From: an uncultured Eggerthella sp.
GTDB lineage: Bacteria > Actinomycetota > Coriobacteriia > Coriobacteriales > Eggerthellaceae
Reading direction: 5' to 3'
DNA: 24,633 nucleotides
Assembly (NCBI GenBank): GCA_900556585.1
Contig: USPD01000016.1
Location: forward strand, 1 to 24,633
Shown here: positions 14,869 through 22,302 of the stretch, piece by piece
Layout of the letters: each line of letters starts with the position of its first letter
How positions within the stretch are numbered: the first letter of the stretch is position 1
Translations under genes and position numbers: made by a program
The notes under the pieces: model-generated
Databases searched by the model: none
The model's input: the letters and a program-made list of their open reading frames with translations, nothing else
What the model was told of the DNA's origin: nothing

Positions 14869-14938
14869 AATTTCCCCTCTCGTATACCCATGTATAGCCT
14901 GTTTACATCGTATCATGTGGGACTTTTGTTGGCTAAGA

Positions 14939-15931
14939 TTACAGTTCAGCTTTTTTAACTATTTCATCAAAGAGAAGGTCAATGTGATCTGCCCGGCTGT
15001 TAAGTGCGGGGATGTAGGTAACATCAGGGATTTTCTTGTTAGCTTCGCAACGTTCTTCAAAATAATGCTTAGCTACGGAGGCGATATCGTAGAGGGATTC
15101 AAGGCAGTCTGCCGCAAACCCTGGAGTAACAAGCGCTATTCTGCTTACGCCTTTATCTGCCCAAGAAGCCAGAATTGTTTTAGGGTGCGGGGCGGCCCAT
15201 GCGCGGGAATCTTCGAAACGTGAATGATAAGCAATCGCCCAGTCGTCAGCGGAAAGTCCTAAGATGTTTGCCACCTGGCTCATGGAGTTATGCGTTTCTT
15301 CCAGGTAAGTATCTCCAGTATCAACATCGCATAGAGGAACTGAATGGAAGGAAAATAAAACTTTGCTTCCAGGCTTCCATGTCCAGGTATCTTTAATGGA
15401 CTGCGCTATTGCTTTCCAGTATAGCGGGTTGTAGGCATAGCCTTCAATTACCCCAAGGACATTTTCAGGAGGGACCACTTGCAAAAATTTTTCCTTACAA
15501 GTACTAACGGTACACGTTGCAGTTTGGGGGAATAAGGGAAAACCAATAAATTTCGTGCAGCCTTGGCGCTTGAGGGATTGCAGTGCATCTTCTATGGAAG
15601 GTGTGCCATAACGCATGCCAACTTCCGCGCGTAGAGGAAAGTTCTGCTCTGCAAAAGTATGGTTTAAAGCATCACGTTGTGCCTGAGATTCAACAAGAAG
15701 CGGCGTGCCTTTATCGGTCCAAATCTGTCTATAGCGGGGTGCGGTTTTCTTTGGTCTGGTTCTGGCAATAAATCCATGGAGAATGGGAAGCCAGATAGCA
15801 TGAGGAACGCGAATAATATTTTTGTCTGAAAGAAACTCAATAAGATAGGCACGAATATCACGAGGTTCGGGAGACGCAGGTGACCCCGTGTTGATCAAAA
15901 TGATGCCTATGTTTTCTTCAGTGTTGTTCAT
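14939..15931 (-). CDS. hemH: ferrochelatase family (HemH/CpfC)
   Basis: Inserts ferrous iron into a porphyrin. In Gram-positives the enzyme usually acts on coproporphyrin III (CpfC), elsewhere on protoporphyrin IX. The N-terminus GIILINTGSP, the motif FSFHSVP with the catalytic His (His196 from this start), the acidic-helix region TPGFAADCLESL and the length of 330 aa fit the family. The catalytic loop is usually FSxHG-P; here Ser replaces the Gly after His. The start is uncertain: ATG 15931 and GTG 15952 both lack a Shine-Dalgarno. No other haem gene is nearby, so the substrate and the completeness of the pathway cannot be judged here. It diverges from the ABC-F gene. Confidence 0.9.
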   Translation of the reverse strand: MNNTEENIGIILINTGSPASPEPRDIRAYLIEFLSDKNIIRVPHAIWLPILHGFIARTRPKKTAPRYRQIWTDKGTPLLVESQAQRDALNHTFAEQNFPLRAEVGMRYGTPSIEDALQSLKRQGCTKFIGFPLFPQTATCTVSTCKEKFLQVVPPENVLGVIEGYAYNPLYWKAIAQSIKDTWTWKPGSKVLFSFHSVPLCDVDTGDTYLEETHNSMSQVANILGLSADDWAIAYHSRFEDSRAWAAPHPKTILASWADKGVSRIALVTPGFAADCLESLYDIASVAKHYFEERCEANKKIPDVTYIPALNSRADHIDLLFDEIVKKAEL

Positions 15932-16061
15932 AGCTGCGACTATAGCAGACACGTTTTAACTTCTATAAGAAAGAGTAGGTAAGTAGAACGGATAGCGCGT
16001 AAAAGGCGTATCTGACGTGTATACTCAAATGCGAAACATTTTGATTGAGGAGAATTAGCGC

Positions 16062-17942
16062 ATGGCATTTTTATTTGGCTGCGAAAGTGTGCATTTTGAA
16101 TACCCTACAAAAACTATTTTTGATTCCTTGTCGCTTGGCGTAAATGACGGCGATTGTATTGGTGTAGTGGGACGCAATGGCGACGGAAAATCTACCTTAT
16201 TAGGTCTTTTTGATGGAACGGTAGAACCCGATGAGGGCCGAGTTGTTCGCACGAGCGGAGTCAGGTTTGCTTCTTTGCATCAGGGTGACACCTTAGCGGA
16301 TGACCAAAGCGTTGGATGGAATATTGTGGGCACCATGCCTGAATACGAATGGGCATCTAATGCAAGCATTCGTCAGATCATTGATGGTTTGCTCAAGGAT
16401 ATTTCTTGGGATGCGGCGGTAAGTACGCTTTCTGGTGGGCAGCGTCGTCGTGTTGATTTGGCGCGTGTCTTAGTAGCTGATGCCGACGTTTTGCTTCTTG
16501 ATGAACCTACCAATCATCTTGATGTAGTGGCTATCAGTTGGCTTGCGGCGCATTTGCGCAAGCGTTTTGCTCGTAAGAACGGCGCGCTAGTGGTAGTAAC
16601 ACACGATCGTTGGTTCTTGGATGAAGTGTGCGATCGTATGTGGGAAGTTCATGATGAACTAGTGGAGCCGTTTGAAGGCGGCTATTCTGCTTACATCTTG
16701 CAACGTGTTGAGCGTCAGCGTCAGGCTGAGCTTGCCGAACAAAAGCGTCAAAACTTAATGCGTCGTGAATTGGCGTGGCTTTCTCGTGGTGCTCGCGCAC
16801 GTTCTACGAAGCCAAAGTTTCATGTGGAAACCGCACAAGCGCTTATTGCTGGAGAGCCACCTTTGCGTAATTCGGTTGAACTAAAACGTGCTGCTATTTC
16901 GCGTTTGGGAAAACAATGCGTAAACGTAGAAAACGTAAGCTTTTCCTATGGTGATCATAAGGTTGTAGATGACGCTACATGGCTTATTGGACCCGGTGAT
17001 CGTTATGGGTTATTGGGTGCAAATGGTGCAGGCAAGTCAACACTCTTAGATATTATTCAGGGAAAACTGCTCCCTCAAACAGGACGAGTAAAAATTGGCA
17101 AAACGGTAAAATTCGCTTTTCTGTCGCAAAAGCTCGAAGAATTGAGCCCTCTTGGTACCGATAGGGTGCGAGAAGTTCTTTCGCGCTACAAGAGCCGTTA
17201 CGTGATTGATGGTAAGGAAGTAAGTCCTGCAACATTGCTAGAGTCGCTAGGGTTTACATCTGCCCATTTGAATATGCCCGTCAATACGCTTTCGGGTGGT
17301 CAGAAGCGTCGTTTGCAGCTGATGCTCATTTTGCTTGATTCGCCTAATGTGCTCATTCTTGACGAACCAAGCAATGACTTGGATACCGACATGCTGGTAG
17401 CAGTAGAAAACGTGCTTGATACGTGGCCGGGAACACTTATCTTGGTTAGTCATGACCGCTACTTAATGGAGCGTGTGACGGATAATCAGTTTGCACTTAT
17501 TGGTGGCAAAGTGGTTCATGTTCCTCGCGGTGTTGATGAGTATCTTGAATTGCTTGAGGAATACGAAAAAGACAAACTGCGTGGCAAGAAAGTTAGTGTT
17601 CAGGCGCAGGGAAGCGTATCAGGGCATAAAGGCACTGATCGGGATAGCGGGTTGTCGAATGGTGCTAACGCTGCAGGTGATACTGATAGTGCAAGCACGC
17701 AAGAACGTCCTGCGCTAAGTGCTGCTCAGGCGCGTGAAATTCGCAAAAAGATACAATCGCTTGAGCGAAAAATGAATACAGCTCAACGCAAAGTTGATGA
17801 GGCGAAGGCTGCATTAATGGAAGTTGATCCATATGATTATCAAGCGCTCGGTGAAGCTCAACAACAGGTGAAAGAAAAGGAAGATAAGCTTTCGGCCTTG
17901 GAAGAAGAATGGCTTGAAACAGCGGCTCTTCTTGAGGAATGA
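16062..17942 (+). CDS. ABC-F family ATPase, Uup-like
   Basis: Soluble twin-ATPase protein of 626 aa without membrane segments. ABC-F proteins act on ribosomes (stalling, assembly or antibiotic protection) or, for Uup, also in transposon-excision control. Module 1 has Walker A GRNGDGKST (37-45), signature LSGGQRRRVDLAR and LLLDEPTNHLD. An interdomain linker rich in Arg and Lys follows (about 210-270). Module 2 has GANGAGKST (319-327), LSGGQKRRLQL and LILDEPSNDLD. The C-terminal coiled coil (about 555-626) is the Uup/CTD type. GAGGAGAA at 16047-16054 sets the start. A -10-like TATACT lies at 16020-16025. Antibiotic resistance is possible but not indicated by the neighbours. Confidence 0.93.
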   Translation: MAFLFGCESVHFEYPTKTIFDSLSLGVNDGDCIGVVGRNGDGKSTLLGLFDGTVEPDEGRVVRTSGVRFASLHQGDTLADDQSVGWNIVGTMPEYEWASNASIRQIIDGLLKDISWDAAVSTLSGGQRRRVDLARVLVADADVLLLDEPTNHLDVVAISWLAAHLRKRFARKNGALVVVTHDRWFLDEVCDRMWEVHDELVEPFEGGYSAYILQRVERQRQAELAEQKRQNLMRRELAWLSRGARARSTKPKFHVETAQALIAGEPPLRNSVELKRAAISRLGKQCVNVENVSFSYGDHKVVDDATWLIGPGDRYGLLGANGAGKSTLLDIIQGKLLPQTGRVKIGKTVKFAFLSQKLEELSPLGTDRVREVLSRYKSRYVIDGKEVSPATLLESLGFTSAHLNMPVNTLSGGQKRRLQLMLILLDSPNVLILDEPSNDLDTDMLVAVENVLDTWPGTLILVSHDRYLMERVTDNQFALIGGKVVHVPRGVDEYLELLEEYEKDKLRGKKVSVQAQGSVSGHKGTDRDSGLSNGANAAGDTDSASTQERPALSAAQAREIRKKIQSLERKMNTAQRKVDEAKAALMEVDPYDYQALGEAQQQVKEKEDKLSALEEEWLETAALLEE

Positions 17943-18021
17943 TGCCCTTTTGCTTTCTTAATTTTGCCGCTTGCGGTAAAGTTATTTTTTGCGAAGAAAA
18001 TAACCCAGAAAGGGCATTATG
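17940..18021 (+). promoter_or_regulatory. structured leader sequestering the aroE ribosome-binding site
   Basis: Bases 17940-17951, starting at the ABC-F stop TGA, can pair with 18008-18019. This pairing covers the aroE Shine-Dalgarno (AAAGGG) and the A of its ATG. The nine-base core ATGCCCTTT / AAAGGGCAT is perfect. Two further hairpins lie inside: TTGCCG-CTTG-CGGTAA, and GTTATTTT-N8-AAAATAAC (17981-17988 and 17997-18004), which together make a three-way junction. The first inner hairpin followed by its T-rich tail could alternatively be a terminator. Confidence 0.55.
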
Positions 18022-18888
18022 GAAACGAGCAGCCGTATAACAGGAGCAACAAGGCTCATGGGAGTTATCGGGTCATCTTTGGAATATTCAAGTTCTCCCG
18101 AAATTCACAATGCAGTGTTTGAAAAGCTTGGATGGAACTATGCCTATGTGCCGCTGGACGTTTCCGAGGATAATCTTGAAGTAGCAGTTCGCGGCTTAGA
18201 AGCACTGGGCTTTTTGGGTTATAACGTTGCGGCTCCTCATAAGAAGCGTATCTTGCCCTATTTGCATGAAGTTTCTCGTGTTGCGGAAATCATGGGTGCT
18301 GTAAATACGGTTGTTATTCAGGGTGGTCGCTCATTAGGCGACAATGCCGATGGTGCTGCTTTTATGCGCAATTTGGTTCTTAACGGTGTCAATGTTTTAG
18401 GTAAGAAGATTACCGTTCTTGGCACTGGTGGTGCAGCATCCGCAGTAATTGTTCAGGCTGCGCTTGATGGTGTTGCTCAAATTGATGTGTTTAATCGTGA
18501 CGATTCTTATGTAAAGGGCGGTTGTGCACTTATTGAGCGTTTGCATGAATGTTCAGATTGCGAAGTTGCCCTTTATGATTTGGCTGATAAAGATAAGTTG
18601 CGTGCATCTCTTGAAGAATCTACCTTATTGCTAAACGCCACAATAGTTGGATCTTTTGATGAGCCGGGGTGTTTAGTTGATAAATCAATGATTGTGCCAG
18701 GTTTGATTGTTGCGGATATGGTATACACTCCGCGTGAAACAGAGTTGCTTTCGCTTGCGAAGCAAAAGGGAAATAAAACGCTTGATGGGGTTGGCGTATT
18801 CTTGCAGCAGGCTGCAATTGGAGAACGCTTGTGGCTTGGCAGAGAAATGCCTCTTGATTACGTACGTGAAAAGTTCTTTGCTAACTAA
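18019..18888 (+). CDS. aroE: shikimate dehydrogenase (AroE family)
   Basis: NADPH-dependent reduction of 3-dehydroshikimate to shikimate in aromatic amino-acid synthesis; 289 aa, family about 270-290. The catalytic pair is conserved: Lys75 in APHKK and Asp111 in DNADG. The Rossmann loop is GTGGAAS (from 135), and the end GVGVFLQQAAIGERLWLG fits. Several substrate-pocket positions deviate from the norm: VIGSSLEYSSSP where VIG-P--HS-SP is usual, NVAAPHK where NVT-PHK is usual, and NADGAA where NTDG-G is usual. It may be a divergent AroE or a quinate/shikimate or AroE-like paralogue. The Shine-Dalgarno AGAAAGGG is embedded in the leader structure described separately. Confidence 0.88.
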   Translation: METSSRITGATRLMGVIGSSLEYSSSPEIHNAVFEKLGWNYAYVPLDVSEDNLEVAVRGLEALGFLGYNVAAPHKKRILPYLHEVSRVAEIMGAVNTVVIQGGRSLGDNADGAAFMRNLVLNGVNVLGKKITVLGTGGAASAVIVQAALDGVAQIDVFNRDDSYVKGGCALIERLHECSDCEVALYDLADKDKLRASLEESTLLLNATIVGSFDEPGCLVDKSMIVPGLIVADMVYTPRETELLSLAKQKGNKTLDGVGVFLQQAAIGERLWLGREMPLDYVREKFFAN

Positions 18889-18952
18889 ATGCTGGTATAT
18901 AGGCCAAATACTTTTTGCGGAATAGAGATTCTTTGCGGAAGAGATAAAAGAA

Positions 18953-18978
18953 AAACGCACGCAATATTGCGTGCGTTT
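18953..18978. terminator. perfect 26-bp palindrome, bidirectional terminator
   Basis: Half-site AAACGCACGCAAT is followed directly by its exact complement. On minus it lies nine bases past tRNA-Ser(TGA) and is followed by a TTTTTCTTTT-like tail, a good terminator. On plus it can end aroE, with a shorter T-run. Confidence 0.85.
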
Positions 18979-18986
18979 GTAATTTC

Positions 18987-19074
18987 TGGCGGAGGAAGTA
19001 GGATTCGAACCCACGGTGCCTCTCGGCACAACGGTTTTCAAGACCGCCGCATTCAACCGCTCTGCCATTCCTCC
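18987..19074 (-). tRNA. tRNA-Ser(TGA)
   Basis: Class II tRNA of 88 bases with encoded CCA. The acceptor GGAGGAA pairs with TTCCTCC. The anticodon stem CGGT/ACCG encloses CTTGAAA, giving anticodon TGA for UCA codons. A long variable arm (GTGCCGAGAGGCAC) identifies serine, and the T-arm has GGTTCGAATCC. Confidence 0.97.
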
Positions 19075-19089
19075 TTTTCAGCACGAACT

Positions 19090-19098
19090 AGAATACCA
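19090..19098 (-). promoter_or_regulatory. extended -10 promoter element for tRNA-Ser(TGA)
   Basis: On minus the sequence reads TGGTATTCT, an extended -10 (TG-N-TATTCT). Transcription would begin near 19083, a few bases before the mature tRNA. It is the same promoter type as proposed for tRNA-Pro. Confidence 0.45.
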
Positions 19099-19167
19099 TA
19101 TTTATTCGGTTTTCGCCTATGAATATCCTATGATAGTTTGAATAATGCAAGAAAGGGCACGAATCAC

Positions 19168-19770
19168 GTGGATTTACCTATGGGTGATACTAAGAAAATA
19201 GTAAAAACTTCTAAAGAGTTTGTTTCTCAGATTGGCGATTGCGACGGATCTCAAAATAAACTCGATACCTACTTCATGAATCTTGCGCTGGCTCAAGCTA
19301 AAAAGGCTGAAGAATTGGACGAGGTACCTATTGGTGCGGTAGTTGTGCACGAAAACCAGGTGATTGCGCAAGGGTACAACAGACGTGAGGTTGATAACGA
19401 CCCAGCGGGCCATGCGGAATTTATTGCCATGAAACAAGCCTCCGAAAAGTTGGGGGTTTGGCGTCTTTCGGGTTGCACGGTGTATGTGACTTTGGAGCCG
19501 TGTTTAATGTGCGCGGGCTTAATGTATCAAGCTCGAATTGATCGATGTGTGTATGGGGCGGCAGATCCAAAAGCAGGTGCTTTGGGCTCTCTTTATTCCG
19601 TTAATGAAGATGACCGTTTAAACCATACGTTTGACGTAACGTCGGGCGTCTGTTCACAGGAGTGTGCGGCTGTTCTTCGTGCTTTTTTTCAAAATAAAAG
19701 AAAGCGTAACAAGGAACGAAAGCGACAGGCGAAACTTGCAGCAGATGGGTATGATGGAAACGACAAATAA
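19168..19770 (+). CDS. tadA: tRNA-specific adenosine deaminase TadA
   Basis: Converts A34 to inosine in tRNA-Arg(ACG); zinc-dependent dimeric deaminase. From GTG 19168 it is 200 aa, whereas TadA is usually about 150-170. The zinc and proton-shuttle motifs are intact: His82 and Glu84 in AGHAEF, and EPCLMC with Cys112 and Cys115. About 30 residues precede the core, and a Lys/Arg-rich tail (KRKRNKERKRQAK) extends it, which might aid RNA binding. The GTG has AAAGGG ten bases upstream. TTG 19138 and ATG 19180 are alternatives without good sites. ispE follows after 40 bases. Confidence 0.92.
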   Translation: MDLPMGDTKKIVKTSKEFVSQIGDCDGSQNKLDTYFMNLALAQAKKAEELDEVPIGAVVVHENQVIAQGYNRREVDNDPAGHAEFIAMKQASEKLGVWRLSGCTVYVTLEPCLMCAGLMYQARIDRCVYGAADPKAGALGSLYSVNEDDRLNHTFDVTSGVCSQECAAVLRAFFQNKRKRNKERKRQAKLAADGYDGNDK

Positions 19771-19810
19771 CCGCGTCGTTTGCGTGATGCGTTAAAAGGA
19801 AGGGATTATT

Positions 19811-20794
19811 GTGAAGAATTACGTGCGATTGATTGCTCCTGCCAAGGTTAATTTGGTGCTTGCGGTTGGGCGCACCCGAGATGACGGTTTTCATTCTGTT
19901 AATACCATCATGCATTCACTAGCCTTGCATGATTCGCTTACGATGCGCCGCTTTGAAGAAGACGACGATGCGCTTTTGGGTTCAGGAGCTGCTGGTTCTT
20001 CTGTTTCGGATGATGCTGACTCTGCAGAAAATGATGCCAAACATCTTTCTATTGTTTTGAAATGTGAAACTTCTGGCGATATTGATACGCTCAACGTTGC
20101 TCCAGAAGAAAACATTGTGTATCGCGCAGTGGAAGAACTCGCAAAAGAGTTAGGGCGCACCGAAAACGAAACCATTCATATCTTACTTTCAAAAGTTATT
20201 CCTGCAGAAGCTGGTCTTGGTGGCGGATCATCAAATGCCGCAGCAGCTTTGCTTGGCGCAGCTACGCTTTGGGGCATTGATCCTCAGGATGAACGTTTAT
20301 ATGCGGTTGCTTCCCGTCTAGGGGCAGATGTTGCCTTTTTCCTAAAGGGAGGATGCGCTTACCTTTCCGGAAAAGGCGAAGTGTTTGAGCATTCTTTGAA
20401 TCCACGTAAGGGATTTGTTTTATTGGTACGACCTTCCGCAGGTGTTTCAACGGCAAAAGCTTATGCAGCTTTTGACGCGAACCCGCTCTATCCAGACGAT
20501 AGCTACGTAAGCAGCTTGGCGAACCATGGTGATGCTAATAATGTTGAATTCTGGAACAATTTAACGGATGCAGCGCGTCAGGTTACTCCTGAAGTTGCTG
20601 AAGTGCTTGATTGGGCAAAATCTTTGTCAGATGAACAAGATGTTTTGCTGTGCGGCAGTGGATCTGCCGTATGCATAGTGTGTGATTCGTACGATGAAGC
20701 ATATAGGTTGTCTCTTGACGCGTTTAAACGTGGTTGGTGGAACAGAGTAACTTCGTTTGCTCCAGTTGGTGCATCAGTTTTGGAAGTGTACTAG
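19811..20794 (+). CDS. ispE: 4-diphosphocytidyl-2-C-methyl-D-erythritol kinase
   Basis: GHMP kinase that phosphorylates CDP-ME, the step between IspD and IspF. It is 327 aa, longer than the usual 280-300. The N-terminal APAKVNLVLAVG and the ATP-binding loop GLGGGSSNAAAALLG (from residue 135) are canonical, and GSGSAVCIV near the C-terminus is the third GHMP motif. The extra length is an acidic Ser/Asp-rich insertion at about residues 46-80. The start is GTG, with AAAGGAAGGG (19796-19805 region) before it. It is probably transcribed with tadA, and lemA follows after 40 bases. Confidence 0.94.
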   Translation: MKNYVRLIAPAKVNLVLAVGRTRDDGFHSVNTIMHSLALHDSLTMRRFEEDDDALLGSGAAGSSVSDDADSAENDAKHLSIVLKCETSGDIDTLNVAPEENIVYRAVEELAKELGRTENETIHILLSKVIPAEAGLGGGSSNAAAALLGAATLWGIDPQDERLYAVASRLGADVAFFLKGGCAYLSGKGEVFEHSLNPRKGFVLLVRPSAGVSTAKAYAAFDANPLYPDDSYVSSLANHGDANNVEFWNNLTDAARQVTPEVAEVLDWAKSLSDEQDVLLCGSGSAVCIVCDSYDEAYRLSLDAFKRGWWNRVTSFAPVGASVLEVY

Positions 20795-20834
20795 GCATTT
20801 AAAGGAAGTACTGTATTAAGAGTAAGGAAGCAGT

Positions 20835-21389
20835 ATGGAAGTTGTATTGATTGTTTTAGTAGTGCTTGTCATTATCGTGGCAATAGCACTTGTTGTTATG
20901 TATAACAACTTTGTTCAACTTCGTAACCGCGTTGACAATGCTTGGGCGCAAATAGATGTTCAACTTCAGCGAAGGCTGGATCTTATCCCTAATTTAGTTG
21001 AGACCGTCAAAGGGTATGCTTCGCACGAAAAATCAACGCTCGATCAGGTAACTGAGGCACGAAGTGCAGTAGCGAATGCAGGATCTCCTGTGGCGCGTAT
21101 GCAAGCGGATTCTATGCTTACCAATGCTTTGAAAAGTTTGTTTGCTATAGCGGAGGCGTATCCAGACTTAAAGGCGAACGTTAATTTTCAGCAGTTACAA
21201 TCTGAACTTTCTGCAACCGAAGACAAAATTAGCTATATGCGTCAAAGCTACAATGACGTGGTGATGATGTATAACAACGCTATCCAAACGTTTCCAGGCG
21301 TGCTAGTTGCAGGATTATTTCGTTTTGAGCAGCGTGATAGTTTTGATGCTGCTGCAGGTGCCGAAGAAGCACCAAAGGTTTCGTTCTAG
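20835..21389 (+). CDS. LemA family membrane protein
   Basis: 184 aa with one N-terminal transmembrane segment (about residues 3-22), then a mostly helical domain with the family signature NRVDNAWAQIDVQLQRR and DLIPNLVETVKGYASHE, and the later YNDVVMMYNNAIQTFPG. The LemA fold is a helical bundle exposed on one face of the membrane; its cellular role is poorly defined. LemA genes often accompany TPM-domain or M48 peptidase genes, but neither is adjacent here. The start is ATG 20835 after GTAAGGAAG. Confidence 0.93.
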   Translation: MEVVLIVLVVLVIIVAIALVVMYNNFVQLRNRVDNAWAQIDVQLQRRLDLIPNLVETVKGYASHEKSTLDQVTEARSAVANAGSPVARMQADSMLTNALKSLFAIAEAYPDLKANVNFQQLQSELSATEDKISYMRQSYNDVVMMYNNAIQTFPGVLVAGLFRFEQRDSFDAAAGAEEAPKVSF

Positions 21390-21529
21390 GTAGCTCGGGT
21401 GGTAAAAGCACGCAGTGCGAGCAGCTAGGGCAAAAGGTGAAAGTTTGCAAGGAGGCAAGTAACGCAGGCTCATTTGCGCTATGCTTGCGCCAGGTGTTAA
21501 TCAAAAAATAGGAAGGCTGTTGAAAGTAC

Positions 21530-21919
21530 ATGATTGTTAATGCCTTAATTGTGGGGTGTGGCGGCTTTATTGGCGCACTTCTGAGGTATGTATGTTCGGA
21601 GTTGCTTGGCGTGCTTTCAAGTGGAGCGTTTCCTATTGCAACCTTTATTATCAACTTTGTTGGTTCGTTTTTGATCGGCGTGATGTCGGTAGCGCTGCCA
21701 ACATTATTTCCTGCAAATAAACAGTCACTTCTTTTTGTTTCAACAGGTATTCTTGGTGGGTTTACCACCTTTTCAACCTTTAGTTTAGAAACGTTTGGCC
21801 TTATCGAAGAATCGCGCTACGCCATGGCAGGACTCTATGCGATTAGTTCGGTTGTAGTGTGCGTTTTAGGGGTTTGTGTTGGTCGCATGATTGCTCGTGC
21901 AGTAGTTGGTCAGTCGTAA
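21530..21919 (+). CDS. crcB: fluoride channel/exporter CrcB (Fluc)
   Basis: Small four-helix membrane protein of 129 aa that releases fluoride from the cytoplasm as a dual-topology dimer. The family motifs GGFIGALLRY, FIINFVGSFLIG and GILGGFTTFSTFSLE (with the conserved TTFSTF stretch) are all present. Some Gram-positives carry two adjacent crcB genes; only one is seen here. I looked for a crcB-type fluoride riboswitch in 21390-21529 and did not recognise one. That gap holds nested hairpins GCTCG/CGAGC (21393-21422) and GCAC/GTGC without a T-run. The Shine-Dalgarno is weak (GGAAGGCTG, farther upstream than ideal). Confidence 0.95.
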   Translation: MIVNALIVGCGGFIGALLRYVCSELLGVLSSGAFPIATFIINFVGSFLIGVMSVALPTLFPANKQSLLFVSTGILGGFTTFSTFSLETFGLIEESRYAMAGLYAISSVVVCVLGVCVGRMIARAVVGQS

Positions 21920-22062
21920 AAGAAGTAGTTTTCAAAGTTGTTGAAACTTGTCAAAATAATAAGGACTTACAAATAATAAGAGCCCAATGTTTAGTGCAGG
22001 TTAGCATTGGCTATGTTGGAAGAATTTTTGGCAGTAACGTTAGAGTTTTTTGGAATTTGAAA

Positions 22063-22108
22063 AGAAAAATAAAAAAGCGACTCAGCCGTACGAAGTGGCT
22101 AAACCGCT
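22063..22108 (-). terminator. terminator of tRNA-Ser(GGA)
   Basis: On minus, AGCGGTTTAGCC pairs with GGCTGAGTCGCT over 12 bp (three G-U pairs; plus coordinates 22076-22087 and 22097-22108) with a 9-base loop, followed by TTTTTATTTTTC. It lies 12 bases past the tRNA. Confidence 0.85.
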
Positions 22109-22120
22109 TGAATTCGTAAG

Positions 22121-22212
22121 TGGCGGAGAGCTGGGGATTCGAACCCCAGATACGCTTTTGGCGTATACACGATTTCCAATCGTGCACCTTCGGCCAGCTC
22201 GGTCATCTCTCC
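22121..22212 (-). tRNA. tRNA-Ser(GGA)
   Basis: Class II tRNA of 92 bases with encoded CCA. The acceptor GGAGAGA pairs with its 3' strand before G-CCA. The anticodon stem CACGA/TCGTG encloses TTGGAAA, giving anticodon GGA for UCC/UCU. The long variable arm GTATACGCC...GGCGTATAC-type marks serine. Confidence 0.97.
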
Positions 22213-22273
22213 GCTTGCTTACAGCCTGCATTGCATTCACGTTTTCTCTCGTGCGCTCATGCAGCGGTTAAGT

Positions 22274-22302
22274 ATTTTACACTATCTAGTAGGAACTCAC
22301 AA
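22274..22302 (-). promoter_or_regulatory. possible promoter of tRNA-Ser(GGA)
   Basis: On minus, TTGTGA (22297-22302) and TAAAAT (22274-22279) are 17 bp apart. The site overlaps the 3' end of the ABC ATPase gene and would give a leader of about 55 bases before the tRNA. Confidence 0.35.

Noticed and set aside
21390..21529. Fluoride riboswitch upstream of crcB
   Set aside because: Hairpins exist, but the conserved crcB-motif sequences (such as the CTGATG core) are not visible.
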